A stretch of 64,000 bases of DNA from Branchipolynoe longqiensis. Its lineage: Eukaryota; Annelida; Polychaeta; Phyllodocida; Polynoidae. The number at the start of each line of letters is the position of its first letter. The first letter of the stretch is position 1. The stretch lies in contig CM059196.1 in assembly GCA_030323885.1 (NCBI GenBank), positions 37,560,348 to 37,624,347 on the forward strand, given 5' to 3'. The notes under the pieces were generated by a model. That model was given only the letters and a program-made list of their open reading frames with translations, was not told the origin of the DNA and ran no database searches. Made by a program: the position numbers and the translations under genes. Below are positions 31,508 to 43,526 of this stretch, in pieces.

Positions 31508-31960
31508 CACACACCTATCTAGAGTATCCTCTTCGCCAGGGAGCGCTAAGGTCTGTCTGCCTCTGCTGTTGAAATTAAAACTGAAGGCGGATACACAAAG
31601 AAAGAGTTTACTTTTTTGTTTATTAAAAAAAAATAGATTGGGGGAAAAAGAGAGCAGCGCGCATTTCACATGGCGGGGTGAAAGGCTACGGTTATTATTC
31701 ACATAATTAGGCAGATACACACAGCTGACATTTGTCGAGTTGGGAGTCAGTGGATGGGTGGCTTTGGATGAGGATGCCAGCACGGTTTCTTGCTCTTCCT
31801 GCCCCCCCCCCCCCCCCCCCCCCCATCTCTCCCCCACCCCTGGGGGTGAGCAGAGGCTTGGGCAGGGGTGGGTATTATGGAGGGAAGGCCCCTGTGATGT
31901 TTTTTTTTTGTGTGTGTTTTTTAATTGAGGCTGTATTTATACTGTCCATAGCATATAAGC

Positions 31961-32342
31961 AAAGACCCTATAATACTAAGACGGCTCACTCAGCCTGTAC
32001 TGTGTAATCAAAATGATCAAACCCACCACTTGGTGCGCTGGCTGTTCTCTTGGTTAAACAGGTGCTATATTATATGTATAAACGTATATATGAATGTGAA
32101 AGATGTGTGATGATGGCAATGCTGATGATGATGCTGATGATGATGTGTATTTGTTCATAGCAATTTCATATTGATGTGTATTCATACTTACCTATCTCAT
32201 GTATAATATAATTGTATGTGTTTACATGTGAAACACCAACCAGCAGCTGGGCTGATCAAACCCACCACAAGGTGGCACTGCAAAATTTACATTACCATGG
32301 GAGAGGTAGGGAGTGAGCCGTCTTAGTATTATAGGGTCTTTG
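31961..32342 (+). mobile_element. 382-bp hAT-type MITE, copy 2
   Basis: The ends are AAAGACCCTATAATACT and AGTATTATAGGGTCTTTG, with a perfect 8-bp TSD ATATAAGC at 31953-31960 and 32343-32350. The interior is like 11850-12226, including the (GATGAT) stretch. Bases 32351-32690 hold nothing recognisable. Confidence 0.9.
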
Positions 32343-32689
32343 ATATAAGCCCGGGTACCCAGGCTTGTTTTCAATGATGGCCAGTTGTAGTGTTGGTGTT
32401 ATCTTACCACACAGTATCCTACCACACAGTAGCTGCTGATAAGGTATTTGATTGATAATAATAGTGGTAGTTGTGATGGTATTGGTAATGAAGATCATTC
32501 ATTGCTGGCATGGGATCAGAAGACGGGGAAACATAGGTGGGAAGAACATGACTTTGTTCCCATGATAATCGACAGGCAAGATCAGTGTCGCACGGGTCAG
32601 TCCTTATTATGAAGTCTGACATCAGCGCGAAATTATGCCTGCATAGTATGAGGAACATAAGATTACAATATGACAAGACATTTGTTGGT

Positions 32690-33234
32690 GTACAGAGAGG
32701 AATACAAAGACGATTTATTAGAACCTGTTAATGCTGAAGTTTATGGTATCAGAGTTTTGGCATGCTTGCCAAAATTAATAATGCATGTGTGCACTTCAAA
32801 TATCTCAAAAGTTTTACATTTAAAAGAAAGAATTACTCCAAACTAGTAAAAATCAATCGACTGTATTTATCTCAGAAAATTACAAAAACTCAAAACCATC
32901 CTGGCAACCTCCTCTAAGGTCATATTAGGATGGGTACCGACTTGTGACAGTGCGCACTCATGTCAACTTTATAGTGCTGCCCAACTAGGAAATCAGGCCA
33001 CCTGCACCATGACTTGATATCCCACTCAGTCACAGTATCCTGACATTGAACTAACCAGTCCTTGCCCTATCCTATTAACGCCGAGTGCCAGGCTAGGAAG
33101 CGATAAGTATCAATTTGATAAGTCATTGGTTTGACTCGACCGGGAACCAAGCTCTCAATCTCCCACACGCGAGGCCTGATCTCTACCGATTCGGCCACCG
33201 ACCCTGGTGAAAACCATCGGACTATGCAACTTTA
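32690..33234 (-). mobile_element. TTAA-type MITE, 5'-truncated, carrying a SINE
   Basis: GAACCTGTTAATGCTGAAG through CTCAAAACCATC matches 2766-3126. The unit is interrupted by the SINE at 32901-33209 and finishes with CATCGGACTATGCAACTTTA. Confidence 0.7.
32901..33209 (-). mobile_element. SINE family A, minus strand
   Basis: The 9-bp TSD AAAACCATC lies at 32892-32900 and 33210-33218. Read in reverse it has the A-box GGTGGCCGAATCGGTAGAG, the body and a short tail. The tail end is abridged. Confidence 0.85.
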
Positions 33235-33424
33235 TGTATCAAATGTAAAAAAGTTATATGAAGCGGTAAATTGTTAAGCAGCAACAGTAAATAAGTTGTT
33301 GTGAGTTGGTAAATTAACAGTAAAGGCGCTGTTGTGAGTGTGTAAATTGTTATTAATAACGGTGGCTGGCGGGTACCAGCTTGGGCTGAGTGTGGTGACA
33401 GTGACTGGTGACAGCGGGTGACTA

Positions 33425-33702
33425 ATGCCTGATACACACCTACCGTATAGGATTCGCGCACTAAAACTGTGCGACTCGACCCGACCTGCTTAAAACTGAA
33501 AACGGGCCGATTCATTTTTCGAATCACGAATCGCAATCGTAATCGGCCGGTTTTAGCCCTAAAACTGAGGTTTTATGCGCGAATCGCAATCGCTAGGTGT
33601 GCGCGGGGAGCGCACACCTAGCGATTTTTGTGTGCGAAACGGGCAGTTTTAGATCGTATACGGTAGGTGGGTGCGCACAAACGGTAGGTGTGTACCAGGC
33701 AT
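33425..33702. mobile_element. 278-bp TA-TSD inverted-repeat MITE
   Basis: The ends ATGCCTGATACACACCTACC and GGTAGGTGTGTACCAGGCAT are flanked by TA (33423-33424, 33703-33704). A central perfect hairpin, CGCTAGGTGTGCGC / GCGCACACCTAGCG, lies at 33590-33625. The interior repeats GAATCGCAATCG. It is non-coding. Confidence 0.75.
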
Positions 33703-33704
33703 TA

Positions 33705-34055
33705 TGGTATGTGTGACAACTGGCGGCCGAGAGTCAACCTGTGTGTTGTTAACCGCCCCCACCTGAATGGGGCCCCGCCCTCTGTGACAGTACTGACCTT
33801 TGTGACAGCCTTTGGTTACTTTGGTCCCTCCTTACTGGCGTATGTCATTAACAGAGCGTCGGTGTACTCACATTACTTATTGAATGTACTGTAGTGTAGC
33901 CTGATGTGCTTCATGGTCAAACGTGATATATGCACACAGACACGCACACAGACATACATAAAGACGAACAGACATGCACACAGACAACTTTCGGTTACTT
34001 TGGTCCCTCCTTATTGGTGTCTGTCATTAACAGAGTGCCAGTTTACTGACATTAC
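33705..34055. other. unassigned DNA with a short duplication
   Basis: CTTTGGTTACTTTGGTCCCT and CATTAACAGAG occur at ~33810-33855 and again at ~33990-34035. No gene is seen. Confidence 0.4.
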
Positions 34056-34058
34056 TTA

Positions 34059-35376
34059 AGGGGCTGTCACACTACGATGTATGGCTTTAGCGTATGCCGA
34101 CGTATGTGATTATCAACCAACACGTCGGCATACGGCGTCATAGGTTACGTATACATTGGGCATACGTCGAGTACACTCGGGATATGCCGTCATAGGTCGG
34201 CGTAGGTCGAGATGCTAAAAAATTGTTGTGCATGCTCAAAATTTTCAACGTGTGTTGACGTGTGGCTAATACGTTCCTCATATGCTACGTGTACATTAGG
34301 GGTACGTCCGCATATGTTAGGAGCACATTAGGGATACGTCGGCGTACGTTACCTCCAACCGTCAAAATACGTACCAGTACGCCGAGTATACGTCATCATA
34401 TGCTTTGCATACGTCAATATACGGTAGGGATACGGTAGACATATGCCAGCCAAACGCTGCACATACGCTTCATACGTTGCTGGGACACCCCGCGGTGCAA
34501 AAAGTTCGCCGTATGCCGACCTATTTTGGTTTTCAAATAATGTCGACACGTTATGCACACGCCGCCGCCATACGTCAATCTAGGGCCTTTAAGGCCCTGT
34601 CACATTACGGCGTATGGCGTTAGCGTATGCCGGCGTATGCAGTTTTCGACCCATATGCCATCATACGCTATGCACGAGGTCCCAGCGGCATCTGAGGCAT
34701 ACGCCCAGTCTATGCCTAACCTATGCCTAACCTACCCCTAGACTATGGTGGCGTATTCAAAGCGTATCCCGACCTATGCGCGGCGTACTGTGATGAGGTT
34801 TGACGGTTGCGATTGACAAGTTCAGCATACGCCCAACCTATGCGTAACCTATGTCGGCGTACACATAGCGTACGTCAAGCGTATGAGCAGCATATGAGCC
34901 ATACGCCGCCATACGCCGAAGATTTTTGAGCATGCTCAAAAAAAATGTTGACGGACGGGCGTATGACGGCGTATGCATAGCGTATGACAGCGTATGGGTC
35001 GAAAATCCATACGCTAACACCATACGCCGCAGTGTGACACCACTTTTACACAATGTTGGGGGGTACGCCAGAGACACCCGGCAGGTGTCAGTCCAGCGTA
35101 CCCCCAACCTATGCCGACGTACCCTAACCTATGTCGGCGTACGCATAGCATACCCCTAGCGTATGAGCAGCGTATGATCCATACGCTGCCATACACTGAA
35201 AATGTTGAGCAAGGAAACAGGCTTGTTGGAGGATCGGCGTATGACAAGCGTATACGGCGTATGCGTAGCGTATGCGTAGCGTATGCGTAGCGTATGGCGG
35301 CGTATGCCGATGTATATGACGTAACGCGCATACGCCGCCATACGCTCCCGCTAAAAGCCCTAATGTGACAGCCCCT
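34059..35376. mobile_element. Harbinger-like composite H3 (nested TTA elements)
   Basis: The outer ends AGGGGCTGTCACACTACG and TGTGACAGCCCCT are flanked by TTA (34056-34058, 35377-35379). Inside, a second set of ends occurs: AGGCCCTGTCACATTACGG at 34592 and a decayed CGCCGCAGTGTGACACCAC near 35030. The interior is dominated by CGTATG/CATACG motifs. No transposase frame is convincing. Confidence 0.75.
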
Positions 35377-35379
35377 TTA

Positions 35380-35848
35380 GGAGAAGGGTGATGGATACTA
35401 GGGAGTAGGAAAGAAGGAGGAGGAAATGGAAGGCGAGGCGGCCCAGGTGCATTTTTTTGGAGAGCTGCATTGTTTTTAAACTTGAAACCAAAACGAGGCG
35501 CTTACTTTTAACTTATGTCACAAAGCGAGTGGGGAATCCATTGCTTCTCTGTTACATAATCCTGGTCCCCACTCCCACGACCGAGAATAATAATGTTCTT
35601 TGCCAATATATAAATCCGAACCGAAGATCAGTATATTGTTACAATCGGATTGTCTTGGAGATTATCAGGATTTTAAATCTTAAGATAGCGTGGGTTTTAA
35701 GTTTATTTCTTGGGTTGCCTAGTCATGGTGGTCTTGCTCCACTATCATATTTCTGGTTGATTTACTATTACCACTTGTGTGTGTGTGTGGGTGGGTGTGG
35801 GTTTGTGTAGGTGTCTGTGGGTGTGTGTGGGTGGGTGGGGGTGTGGGG

Positions 35849-35882
<34 letters not shown>

Positions 35883-35930
35883 ATGCATGAGCATGTTACC
35901 CTGCACTGGATTAAAATCAATTACAGTAAA
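35380..35930. other. unassigned DNA with GT tract
   Basis: A GT/GGGTGTGT tract lies at 35775-35880. The rest has no recognisable feature. Confidence 0.4.
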
Positions 35931-35933
35931 ACC

Positions 35934-36075
35934 TTTCTATATAATGGTCCATTTAGGGAGGTGGTCGGTTTAGGGAGTGTTTTTTATTGTTACAATGCTA
36001 TTGTATGGGCGATTGCTTGGGACCCAAATAAAGCGATTGATATAGGGGAGTGGTCGATCTGTGGAGGTTTTACTG
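35934..36075 (+). mobile_element. TA-TSD MITE (pogo/Tc1-like)
   Basis: The ends CAGTAAAACCTTTCTATA and GGAGGTTTTACTG have flanking TA. Internal AAATAAAGCGATTGATATAG matches 30168-30330. Confidence 0.85.
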
Positions 36076-36137
36076 TAGATTTGAAAAGGTAAAAAGCATT
36101 TCATAACTCCTGGCTTCATTCACCACACATAACCTAC

Positions 36138-36154
36138 ATGTGTGTATTTGTGTG

Positions 36155-36186
<32 letters not shown>

Positions 36187-36265
36187 TGTATGTATGTATG
36201 TATGTGTGTGTATGTATGTATGTATGTATGTATGTATGTATGTATGTATGTATGTATCTACGTAC
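36138..36265. repeat. (TATG)n microsatellite
   Basis: TATG tetramers run with minor variants. From 36280 to 36580 there is no feature. Confidence 0.9.
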
Positions 36266-36584
36266 GTATGTACATGTGTCCATAAACATGGCCATATATA
36301 ACTATAAGTATGTCCATATACACATATATTATTTTCCTCAAAGTTCTGGTTACTAGTACTAGATTAGGAGAGGGTCGCATATCCGGTGTCAACAATTTTC
36401 ATAACCATCCCACGGAGGAAGCAGGCTGTTTGAGCGGTTCCTGCAGATTCTTTACTTTTCTACAACAAATATCCTGACACTCGGCCATCTTTGGCTGTGT
36501 TCCATAATTAAAACATTATGTTTCGGACATCATTTTATGAGCGCAATTATTTACGTATGTATGTGTCTGTGTATGTTTGTACTT

Positions 36585-36665
36585 GGATACATGCATGCAT
36601 GCATACATGCATACATACATACATAAATACATACATACATACATGCATACATGCATACATACACA
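36585..36665. repeat. (CATA/CATG)n microsatellite
   Basis: CATG and CATA tetramers repeat. Bases 36665-37040 are AT-rich with TATA/CATA motifs and no gene. Confidence 0.8.
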
Positions 36666-37044
36666 TCCATATATGTTTGTATGTGTATATCTATATTTCT
36701 ATGTATGTGGACTCTGAAGGTATACATGTACATAGATATATAGGTACTATCCAAATCCATATGTGTATCTATGTTCATATATTCCTGATATACATATATA
36801 CATCAATACATAAATACATACATACTCAGATATAGTATAGGATATTACCAATAAATACATACGTATAGTGTATGTATGTGATAAATAATGAATTATCCGA
36901 ATATAAGTAAACCAAATGTAATCTCAGTTATTCGATCTCAACTGTTTCTGTATTGTATTTCATTACCTTACATTTGCTCCGAACCTATCCATTGTGGCGC
37001 CACCATCGGCAGGTGGCGGACTGATTTCTCTCCTCCCGAATATA

Positions 37045-37205
37045 CATAGATACACATACATACATACATAAATACATGCATACATACATACATACATACA
37101 TACATACATACATACATACATACATACATACATACATACATACATACATACATACATACATACATACACATAGATAAATACGTACATACATACATACATA
37201 CTTAT
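37045..37205. repeat. (CATA)n microsatellite
   Basis: About 38 CATA units are present. The frames giving Met-Tyr-Val-Cys repeats are artefacts. Confidence 0.9.
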
Positions 37206-37283
37206 ACACACATCTTTTTTGTAGGTTTGTTTAGTGTTTCCTTGATTATTCAATCTCAAATCCCGCCACTCATCACCAAGTGG

Positions 37284-37775
37284 CACAACCCCCCCCCCCT
37301 CCTCCTCCTACTCCTCCTCCTCCTCCTACTACTCCTCCTCCTCCTACTACTAGTAGTACTACTACTACTCCTCCTACTACTCCTCCTCCTACTCCTACTC
37401 CTCCTCCTAATACTACTGCTCCTCCCCCCCTCCTACTACTACTCCTACTACTCCTCCTCCTCCTACTACTACTCCTCCTCCTACTACTACTACTCCTCCT
37501 CCTACTACTACTCCTCCTACTCCTCCTCCTCCTACTACTGCTCCTCCTACTACTACTACTCCTCCTCCTACTACTACTACTCCTCCTCCTCCTACTCCTA
37601 CTCATACTCCTACTCCTCCTCCTACTCCTACTCCTACTCCTACTCCTACTCCTACTCCTACTCCTACTCCTACTCCTACTCCTACTCCTACTCCTACTCC
37701 TACTCCTCCTCCTCCTCCTCCTCCTCCTCCTCCTCCTCCTTCTCCTCCTCCTCCTCCTCCAACTCCTCCTCCTGT
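37284..37775. repeat. (CTC/CTA)n trinucleotide tract
   Basis: The tract mixes CTC, CTA and ACT triplets over ~490 bp. All forward frames are open as poly-Leu, poly-Ser/Tyr or poly-Pro/Thr, which is compositional. Confidence 0.9.
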
Positions 37776-37989
37776 AGCTTTAACCAGAAAAAAAAATGAA
37801 AGAAGAAAAAACATGCTGGGAGGAGTGAAAAAGGTGGCAGTGTAATTGACATTTTAACTGTTAATCACCTGGCAAAGTGGAGCTCTCTTCAAAAGTCAGC
37901 GTGGCATGTTTGTTTTGCTTTGGAACTTTCTGGGGTCGCCTGGTAAACGATCGCCGTGTTGTTTTATTTGAACCGGTGCCATTACACCT

Positions 37990-37993
37990 CCCT

Positions 37994-38037
<44 letters not shown>

Positions 38038-38580
38038 ACACCACGTAAGCACCTACACACAAGCGCCTACCTAACGTGCGTCTAAACATGCGCCTACACA
38101 CATGCGTACACACACAAGCGCACACACTCACATACACACAATCACTGAGACACAATCACATACACAATCACATACAGTGACTATCATACACACAGTCACT
38201 TAGACAATCATATACACACACCTATTACTAAGCACCTATACACAATCACTTAGACATTCATCACACAAGCACCTACACACAAGCATCTAAACACAACCAC
38301 ATACACACAATCACTTAGACACAATTACTTAAACACAATCACCTACACACAACCACGTACACACACAATCACTTAGGCACAATCACCTGAACACAATCAC
38401 ATAGGCACACTCATCTAGACACAACCACATACACACAAACACCTAGACACAATCACATATACACAATCACTTAGACACAATCATCTGGATACAAGCACCT
38501 AGATACAGCCACTTAGATAGAACCACCTACACACAATCATCTAGACACAATCACGTACACAATCACCTAGATACAATCAC
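37990..38580. repeat. ACACAATCAC minisatellite, left part
   Basis: A (CA)n start grades into ~12-14-bp units such as ACACAATCACTTAGAC. The array resumes at 39195-39390 after element H4. Confidence 0.8.
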
Positions 38581-38583
38581 TTA

Positions 38584-39191
38584 AGGGGCTGTCACATGAT
38601 GTTTGGCCACTATGTTGGGATACGTTGTAATGCGTTACACATGCGTTATGCATACGTCAATATATGGCGTTGCTCGTTATAGGGGGTCGCGGATGTTTTG
38701 TGCATGCACAAAACTTTCAATGTATGACAACACATTGGTGTTGGCCGTACGTTATGTGTATGTTAGGCATATGTCGATGTCTGTTAGACATATGTTAGAC
38801 AAACTTGTTCACTACATTGCACTACATTGACCTACGTTAAAGGCAGTGGAAACATACAGTCCGCGTACTGAGAACTTTTGGATAACATGCGGCTAACGTA
38901 TGTTTGGCATTTCTCCACCATGTATTGACGTATGTACCGTATGAGGCATAGTTCTGGCGATCGAATAATGTATATAACATTCACCGGCATCCTGCGAACG
39001 TACCGTGAGCGTAATTCGAGCATTTTTCTCCGGGAGTCACATTAGCCATACATTGGTCATATGTTGGCCATACGCTATGTATACATCCAAGTTGGCAGCC
39101 ACGGCGAAAAGTTTGCCACATCTCGACGTAAAAAAGTGATTTTACACGTTGGCCACACGCTTGCGAGATGCGTTGTAATGTGACAGGGCCA
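38584..39191. mobile_element. Harbinger-like TTA element H4
   Basis: The ends AGGGGCTGTCACATGATG and TAATGTGACAGGGCCA have TTA duplications at 38581-38583 and 39192-39194. Removing one TTA and the element restores AATCACTTAGATACAACC, which is a normal unit of the surrounding minisatellite. It is non-coding, with no long inverted arms beyond the ends. Confidence 0.85.
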
Positions 39192-39194
39192 TTA

Positions 39195-39390
39195 GATACA
39201 ACCACCTACACACAATTATCTCCACAAGCTCACCGAAAATCACCTCAATACACACACACACAATCACCTCAACATACACACACAATCACCTCAACACACA
39301 CACGCAATCACCTCAACACACACACACGCGCACACACAATCACCTCAACTCACACACACACGCCCGCGCGCACCCACACGCTGCTCCCTG
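39195..39390. repeat. CACAATCACCTCAA minisatellite, right part
   Basis: It continues the array at 37990-38580, here with (CACACA) spacers. Confidence 0.8.
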
Positions 39391-39576
39391 AGTATATTAA
39401 TTCGAACGTTGGGCTGCGTCATTAAGCGCCAAGTTTATTAGGGTGGCTAAAGCAGCGCCTAGTTAGTCTGTGACATTTCAGTCTGCAAAAGGTCGGACGG
39501 CCGACGCTGTACCTAGAATATACCAGAAAAAGCGCCAAAAACACCACACCAGAGGGCGCCTCCAATTAACAAGAAA

Positions 39577-39685
39577 ATGGCGCCGGCCGTGGAGGGGAGA
39601 GACGCCGATCAGCAGGTTCTGGTGAAGGCGCTGGCACCCGGCGTGCCCGCTCCACTCGCACTTTACACCGGTGTCGCCGTCTGTT
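39577..39685 (+). CDS. possible first exon, unknown protein (low confidence)
   Basis: An ATG in strong context (AAGAAAATGGCG) opens MAPAVEGRDADQQVLVKAL, and the frame continues through APGVPAPLALYTGVAV. The stretch is GC-rich and non-repetitive, unlike nearly all of the window, and its upstream 39430-39576 is also non-repetitive. A possible splice donor is ACCG/GTGTCG at 39670. The frame then meets a SINE insertion at 39686. No domain is recognisable, and a chance frame is a real alternative. I place the 3' limit at the TSD, not at a proven splice site. Confidence 0.25.
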
Positions 39686-39959
39686 TTGTTTGTTTGTTGT
39701 TTTACGTCCTATCAACATCTAAGGTCATATCAGGATGGGTACCGACTTGTGACAGTGCACACTCATGGCGACTTTATAGTGCTGCCCCACCAGGAGACCA
39801 AGCCACCATCACCATGACCTGATATCCCACTCAGTCACATTATCCTGACACTGAACCAACCAGTTGTTGCCCTATCCTAATAATGCTGAGCGCCTGGCTA
39901 GGAAGCGACAAGTATCAATTTTTAAGTCATTGGTTTGAGTCGACCAGGGGTCGCCATCT
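39686..39959 (-). mobile_element. SINE family A, minus strand
   Basis: Read in reverse it has the family A body and tail (CGTCCTATCAACATCTAAGG at 39705). The flanks GTCGCCGTCTGTT (39673-39685) and GTCGCCATCTGTT (39960-39972) are a 13-bp TSD with one mismatch. The tRNA head is truncated. Confidence 0.85.
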
Positions 39960-40030
39960 GTTGTTGGTGTTGGGGGAGGGGAGGGGGAGGGGGAATGTGC
40001 AAATCGGGAAACTTAGTTCAGGATCTCCCT

Positions 40031-40350
40031 CCCTAAGGTTGGCTCGGTGTCAGGATAATGTGGCTGAGTGGGGGATATCAGGTCATGGTCCAGTCAAACC
40101 GATGACTTAAAAATGTATACTTGTTGCTTCCTAGCCTGGCGCTCGGCATTTTTAGCATAGGGCAAGGACTGGTTAGCTCGGTGTCAGGCTAATGTGACTT
40201 AGTGATGGATTTGAAGTCATGTTGCAGGCGGCCTGGTCTCCAAGTGGGGCAGCACTATAAAGTCGCTATGAGTGCACACTGTCACAATTCGGTGCCCATC
40301 CTGATATGACCTTAGATGTTGCCAGGACGTAAAACTCCAACAACCAACCA
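40031..40350 (+). mobile_element. SINE family A, with a duplicated body fragment
   Basis: A short body piece (GTGTCAGGATAATGTGGCTG, ~40040) precedes a longer copy from CAGTCAAACCGATGACTTA (40083) to CCAGGACGTAAAACTCC (~40340). Confidence 0.7.
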
Positions 40351-41388
40351 ACCATAAGATATAGCAAAATAACAATCCCCATCTCCCGATTTCCCGCTTT
40401 TAATTTGTAATCTCGCACAAAAGAATCCTTTTAGCTTGTTTTTTTGTGTGGGTTGGGGGGTGGGGGGGAGGGGGCTCTTCTTTATCTGTACACGCATCTT
40501 TCATCAAAATGGAGCCGAGTTAGTGTTCCTGTGCAGAAGAAGGTGGGCTGTCTCCACTTTCTATTCGCTGCGAAACTGTTGTCAGGTGTCACGTGGGGCG
40601 GTGGGATAAAGTTGCAAGTCATCATGGCGACGGTGTGTGGAGAAGGAACGCTGAAATGTCACCTCGAAATAACCAGATCACCAATCACAGACAGCGTCTG
40701 GTCCGCCATGTTTCAGTAACCGGAAAGTAGAACAAAGAAAGTAGAAATAGAAAAAAGAAAACTACATACTTCATTGCCATGCTCAAATGCATATTGCAAA
40801 ATCCCACCCCTTTAAAACCACCCGACTTATTGTTCTTTAAAATTTTAATATGGATTATTAACCCCTCCCGCCCTCCCGCCCTCCCGCCCTCCCGCCCTTC
40901 CCCTCCCCAATCCCCAATCCCCAATCCCACTTAACGATGTTTGTTTTTGTGAGAAATATTTACTTTACCCTGGGTGTGCATTACCAAGAATTTCACTGCC
41001 GGCGTTCTAAGAAGTGGCACTCCCATCGGCTGCCATTGTAAGGAGCGACCTTTTCATATCCTAATGGTTGTTTGCCTCCGGGGGAGAGAGTGGAGGGGGG
41101 GGGGGGGCTGGGGAGCTCTGGATTGCCACAGCGCCATGTATCATAACTGTGCCTCTTACTAGTCTTAGTGATGCTTAAGTACATGCCATTTAACACATGA
41201 GTACTTATAGTTGGATCAGCAGCGATATAAGTGTTTAGGTGTTTTTCCTGATTTTGTTGTGCGTGTTGTAAACCTCCCCCCGGCCTCATTCCCTACCTGC
41301 CGTTCCTAGTATCTGAGAACCATTCACAGCTCCATGTTACTTTCAAAGAAATTCAAACAACTGTCAATCAACTGCCCCGGTAAGAATT
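40350..41388. other. unassigned DNA
   Basis: There is a (CCGCCCTC)n patch at 40866-40905 and a G12 run near 41096. The non-repetitive stretch 40540-40720 has no convincing coding frame. Confidence 0.35.
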
Positions 41389-41389
41389 G

Positions 41390-41586
41390 TTACCACCACC
41401 ACCACTACTAGTACTAGCACAACTACCACCACCACCACCACCACCACCACCACCACCACCACCACCACCACCATCATTACTACTAGCACTACCACCACTA
41501 TCACCACAACCACCACATCCACCACCTCCACCTTCACCACCATCACGACTAGCACTACCACGGCGACAACCACCACCACTACTACT
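41390..41586. repeat. (CCA)n tract, left of inverted-repeat element
   Basis: CCA/ACT triplets repeat and end in ACTACTACT directly before AGGTACTCC. Confidence 0.9.
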
Positions 41587-42780
41587 AGGTACTCCAAAGT
41601 GATTTCTATTTTCAACAGGTCAGTATTACATCTTATATATCTGTACAGATCTTTTAAATTGGATCTCAATGATATAAAAATTAGCCAAATCTTGGATTTT
41701 AGGGTCCCACCTGGAAGCTATTTTGCATATGATCTGTCCAATATTAAAGAATCTCATTCTCTATAGTACAAATAAGAAGCTCAATTTTTTACAGACCATC
41801 ACTGTTAGTATTCTTTCTGAAATTTCATGTCAAACTTGCTAAATTCCTTAATTTCCAGCAACCACCAATAATAAATTCAGTAAAATATAGAAAAATAGCA
41901 TAACTCCCGTTCTAATTGTCCTATCACAGCAATCTTTATACCAAAATAACCAGAATCAAAAGCTCTACACGATGACATAATTTTCTAACTGATCAGAGAA
42001 AGAAAGACAACATTCAATTTTAGGCATCGCGAGCTGACAATAAAATTAAGAAAAATAGCATAACTCCCATTCTAATTGTCCGATCACTGCACTCTTTATA
42101 CCAAAATAACCAGAATTAAAAGCTCTACATGATGACATCATTTTCTAACTGATCAGAGAAAGAAAGACAACATTCACTTTTAAGCATCGCGAGCTGACAA
42201 TAGCCAAATTCTTGCAGCAGTCACTTCTCAGACCAAGCTTGATGCGCATGATATAAATCTCAACCAAATATTGTTCTGGTTAGGTAGAGGAAGACTTAAG
42301 CTTTCTGATGATATAATTTTCAAAATGATCCTGATCAATTTTCAAGGAGGATTAATGTCTTAATGTTTTCACTCCTTTAGTTCAATCAAATTTCCCACTC
42401 AGAAACACTCATGCTTGATATGCTAATGAAGCCTAGATTCTTCTCTATCTTTTATTGGTGGTTATTTTTAGCTCAGGTCAATGTACTCACCAAGCCATCA
42501 AGTTTAGGGAAGGGAGTAGCTCAGACTGGATGAAAACAAAATCGGCGAGCATGCTCAGAGCTGCCGATGGTACCCGCCAACAAGAGTCCATTGACTGTGA
42601 TTTCTTTCATAATGATGATTAAAAATCAGATACCCTAAAAGGCAAAAGAACAAGCTTTAATTTGATATAATTTTGATTTCAAACCAAGCAGAATTAGTGG
42701 AGATTCAAGCCTTTTTTAAACGGTTAAAATAGGTCAAATTTCGCGCTGCGGACACCATATACGCCGACTTTGGAGTACCT
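41587..42780. mobile_element. 1.19-kb non-coding element with 14-bp inverted ends
   Basis: AGGTACTCCAAAGT (41587-41600) is exactly mirrored by ACTTTGGAGTACCT (42767-42780). Both flanks are ACTACTACT, compatible with an 8-9-bp TSD but also with the microsatellite. Inside is a tandem duplication of a 160-bp unit (GAAAAATAGCATAACTCCC at 41890 and 42050). No ORF over ~50 codons was seen. Confidence 0.7.
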
Positions 42781-43165
42781 ACTACTACTAACACCACCAC
42801 TATCACCATCACCACCACTTCTAGCACAACCACCACCACCCCCACCTCCACCTCTACCACCACCACTACTAGCACAACCACCACCACCTCCACCACCACC
42901 ACTACTAGCACAACCAACCACCACTACCACTACCACCTCCATCACCACCACCACCACTACTACTACTAGTGCAACCAACCACCACCACCACCACTACCAC
43001 CTCCATCACCACCATCAGTACTAGTGCTACCACCTCCACCACCACCATCACCATCACCACCTCTACCACCACCACCTCCACCGCTACCAGCACCATCACT
43101 GCCACCACCACCACCACCACCACCACCACCACCACCACCACCACCATTACCAGTACCACCACCAT
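42781..43165. repeat. (CCA)n tract, right of inverted-repeat element
   Basis: ACC/CCA triplets occur with ACTACT and GCACAACC interruptions. Poly-Pro, poly-Thr and poly-Val frames are artefacts. From 43170 to 43520 there is only a short triplication of TGAGTATTGGGT near 43185-43212. Confidence 0.9.
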
Positions 43166-43526
43166 GCTTTCGGGGAGTATTGGGTTCTGAGTATTGGGTG
43201 CTGAGTATTGAGCGCCAGTTCCGGTTAGTGAGGACTCATGGAACTAACCAGGCACAGCATATTGTCACATTGGAATATATAACACATTTAATTGGTTTTT
43301 GGGGTGATTTTCTTTTATGGACTCACGTGTATGCAATCTTCAATAAATAAACTTGTGCCTTTTTGGGTGATTCATGACTTTGATCTTTTCACGGACCTGT
43401 GACTTTTCAATGGTCTGTGACCTTTTAATAGGCGAGTGATTTTTTCCTAGATCGGTTCCCAATCTGTGTTTATCGATAGTGAGCAATTCCTGAATTTGTC
43501 AACTTTATGGTTTAACATTTTTTTAT

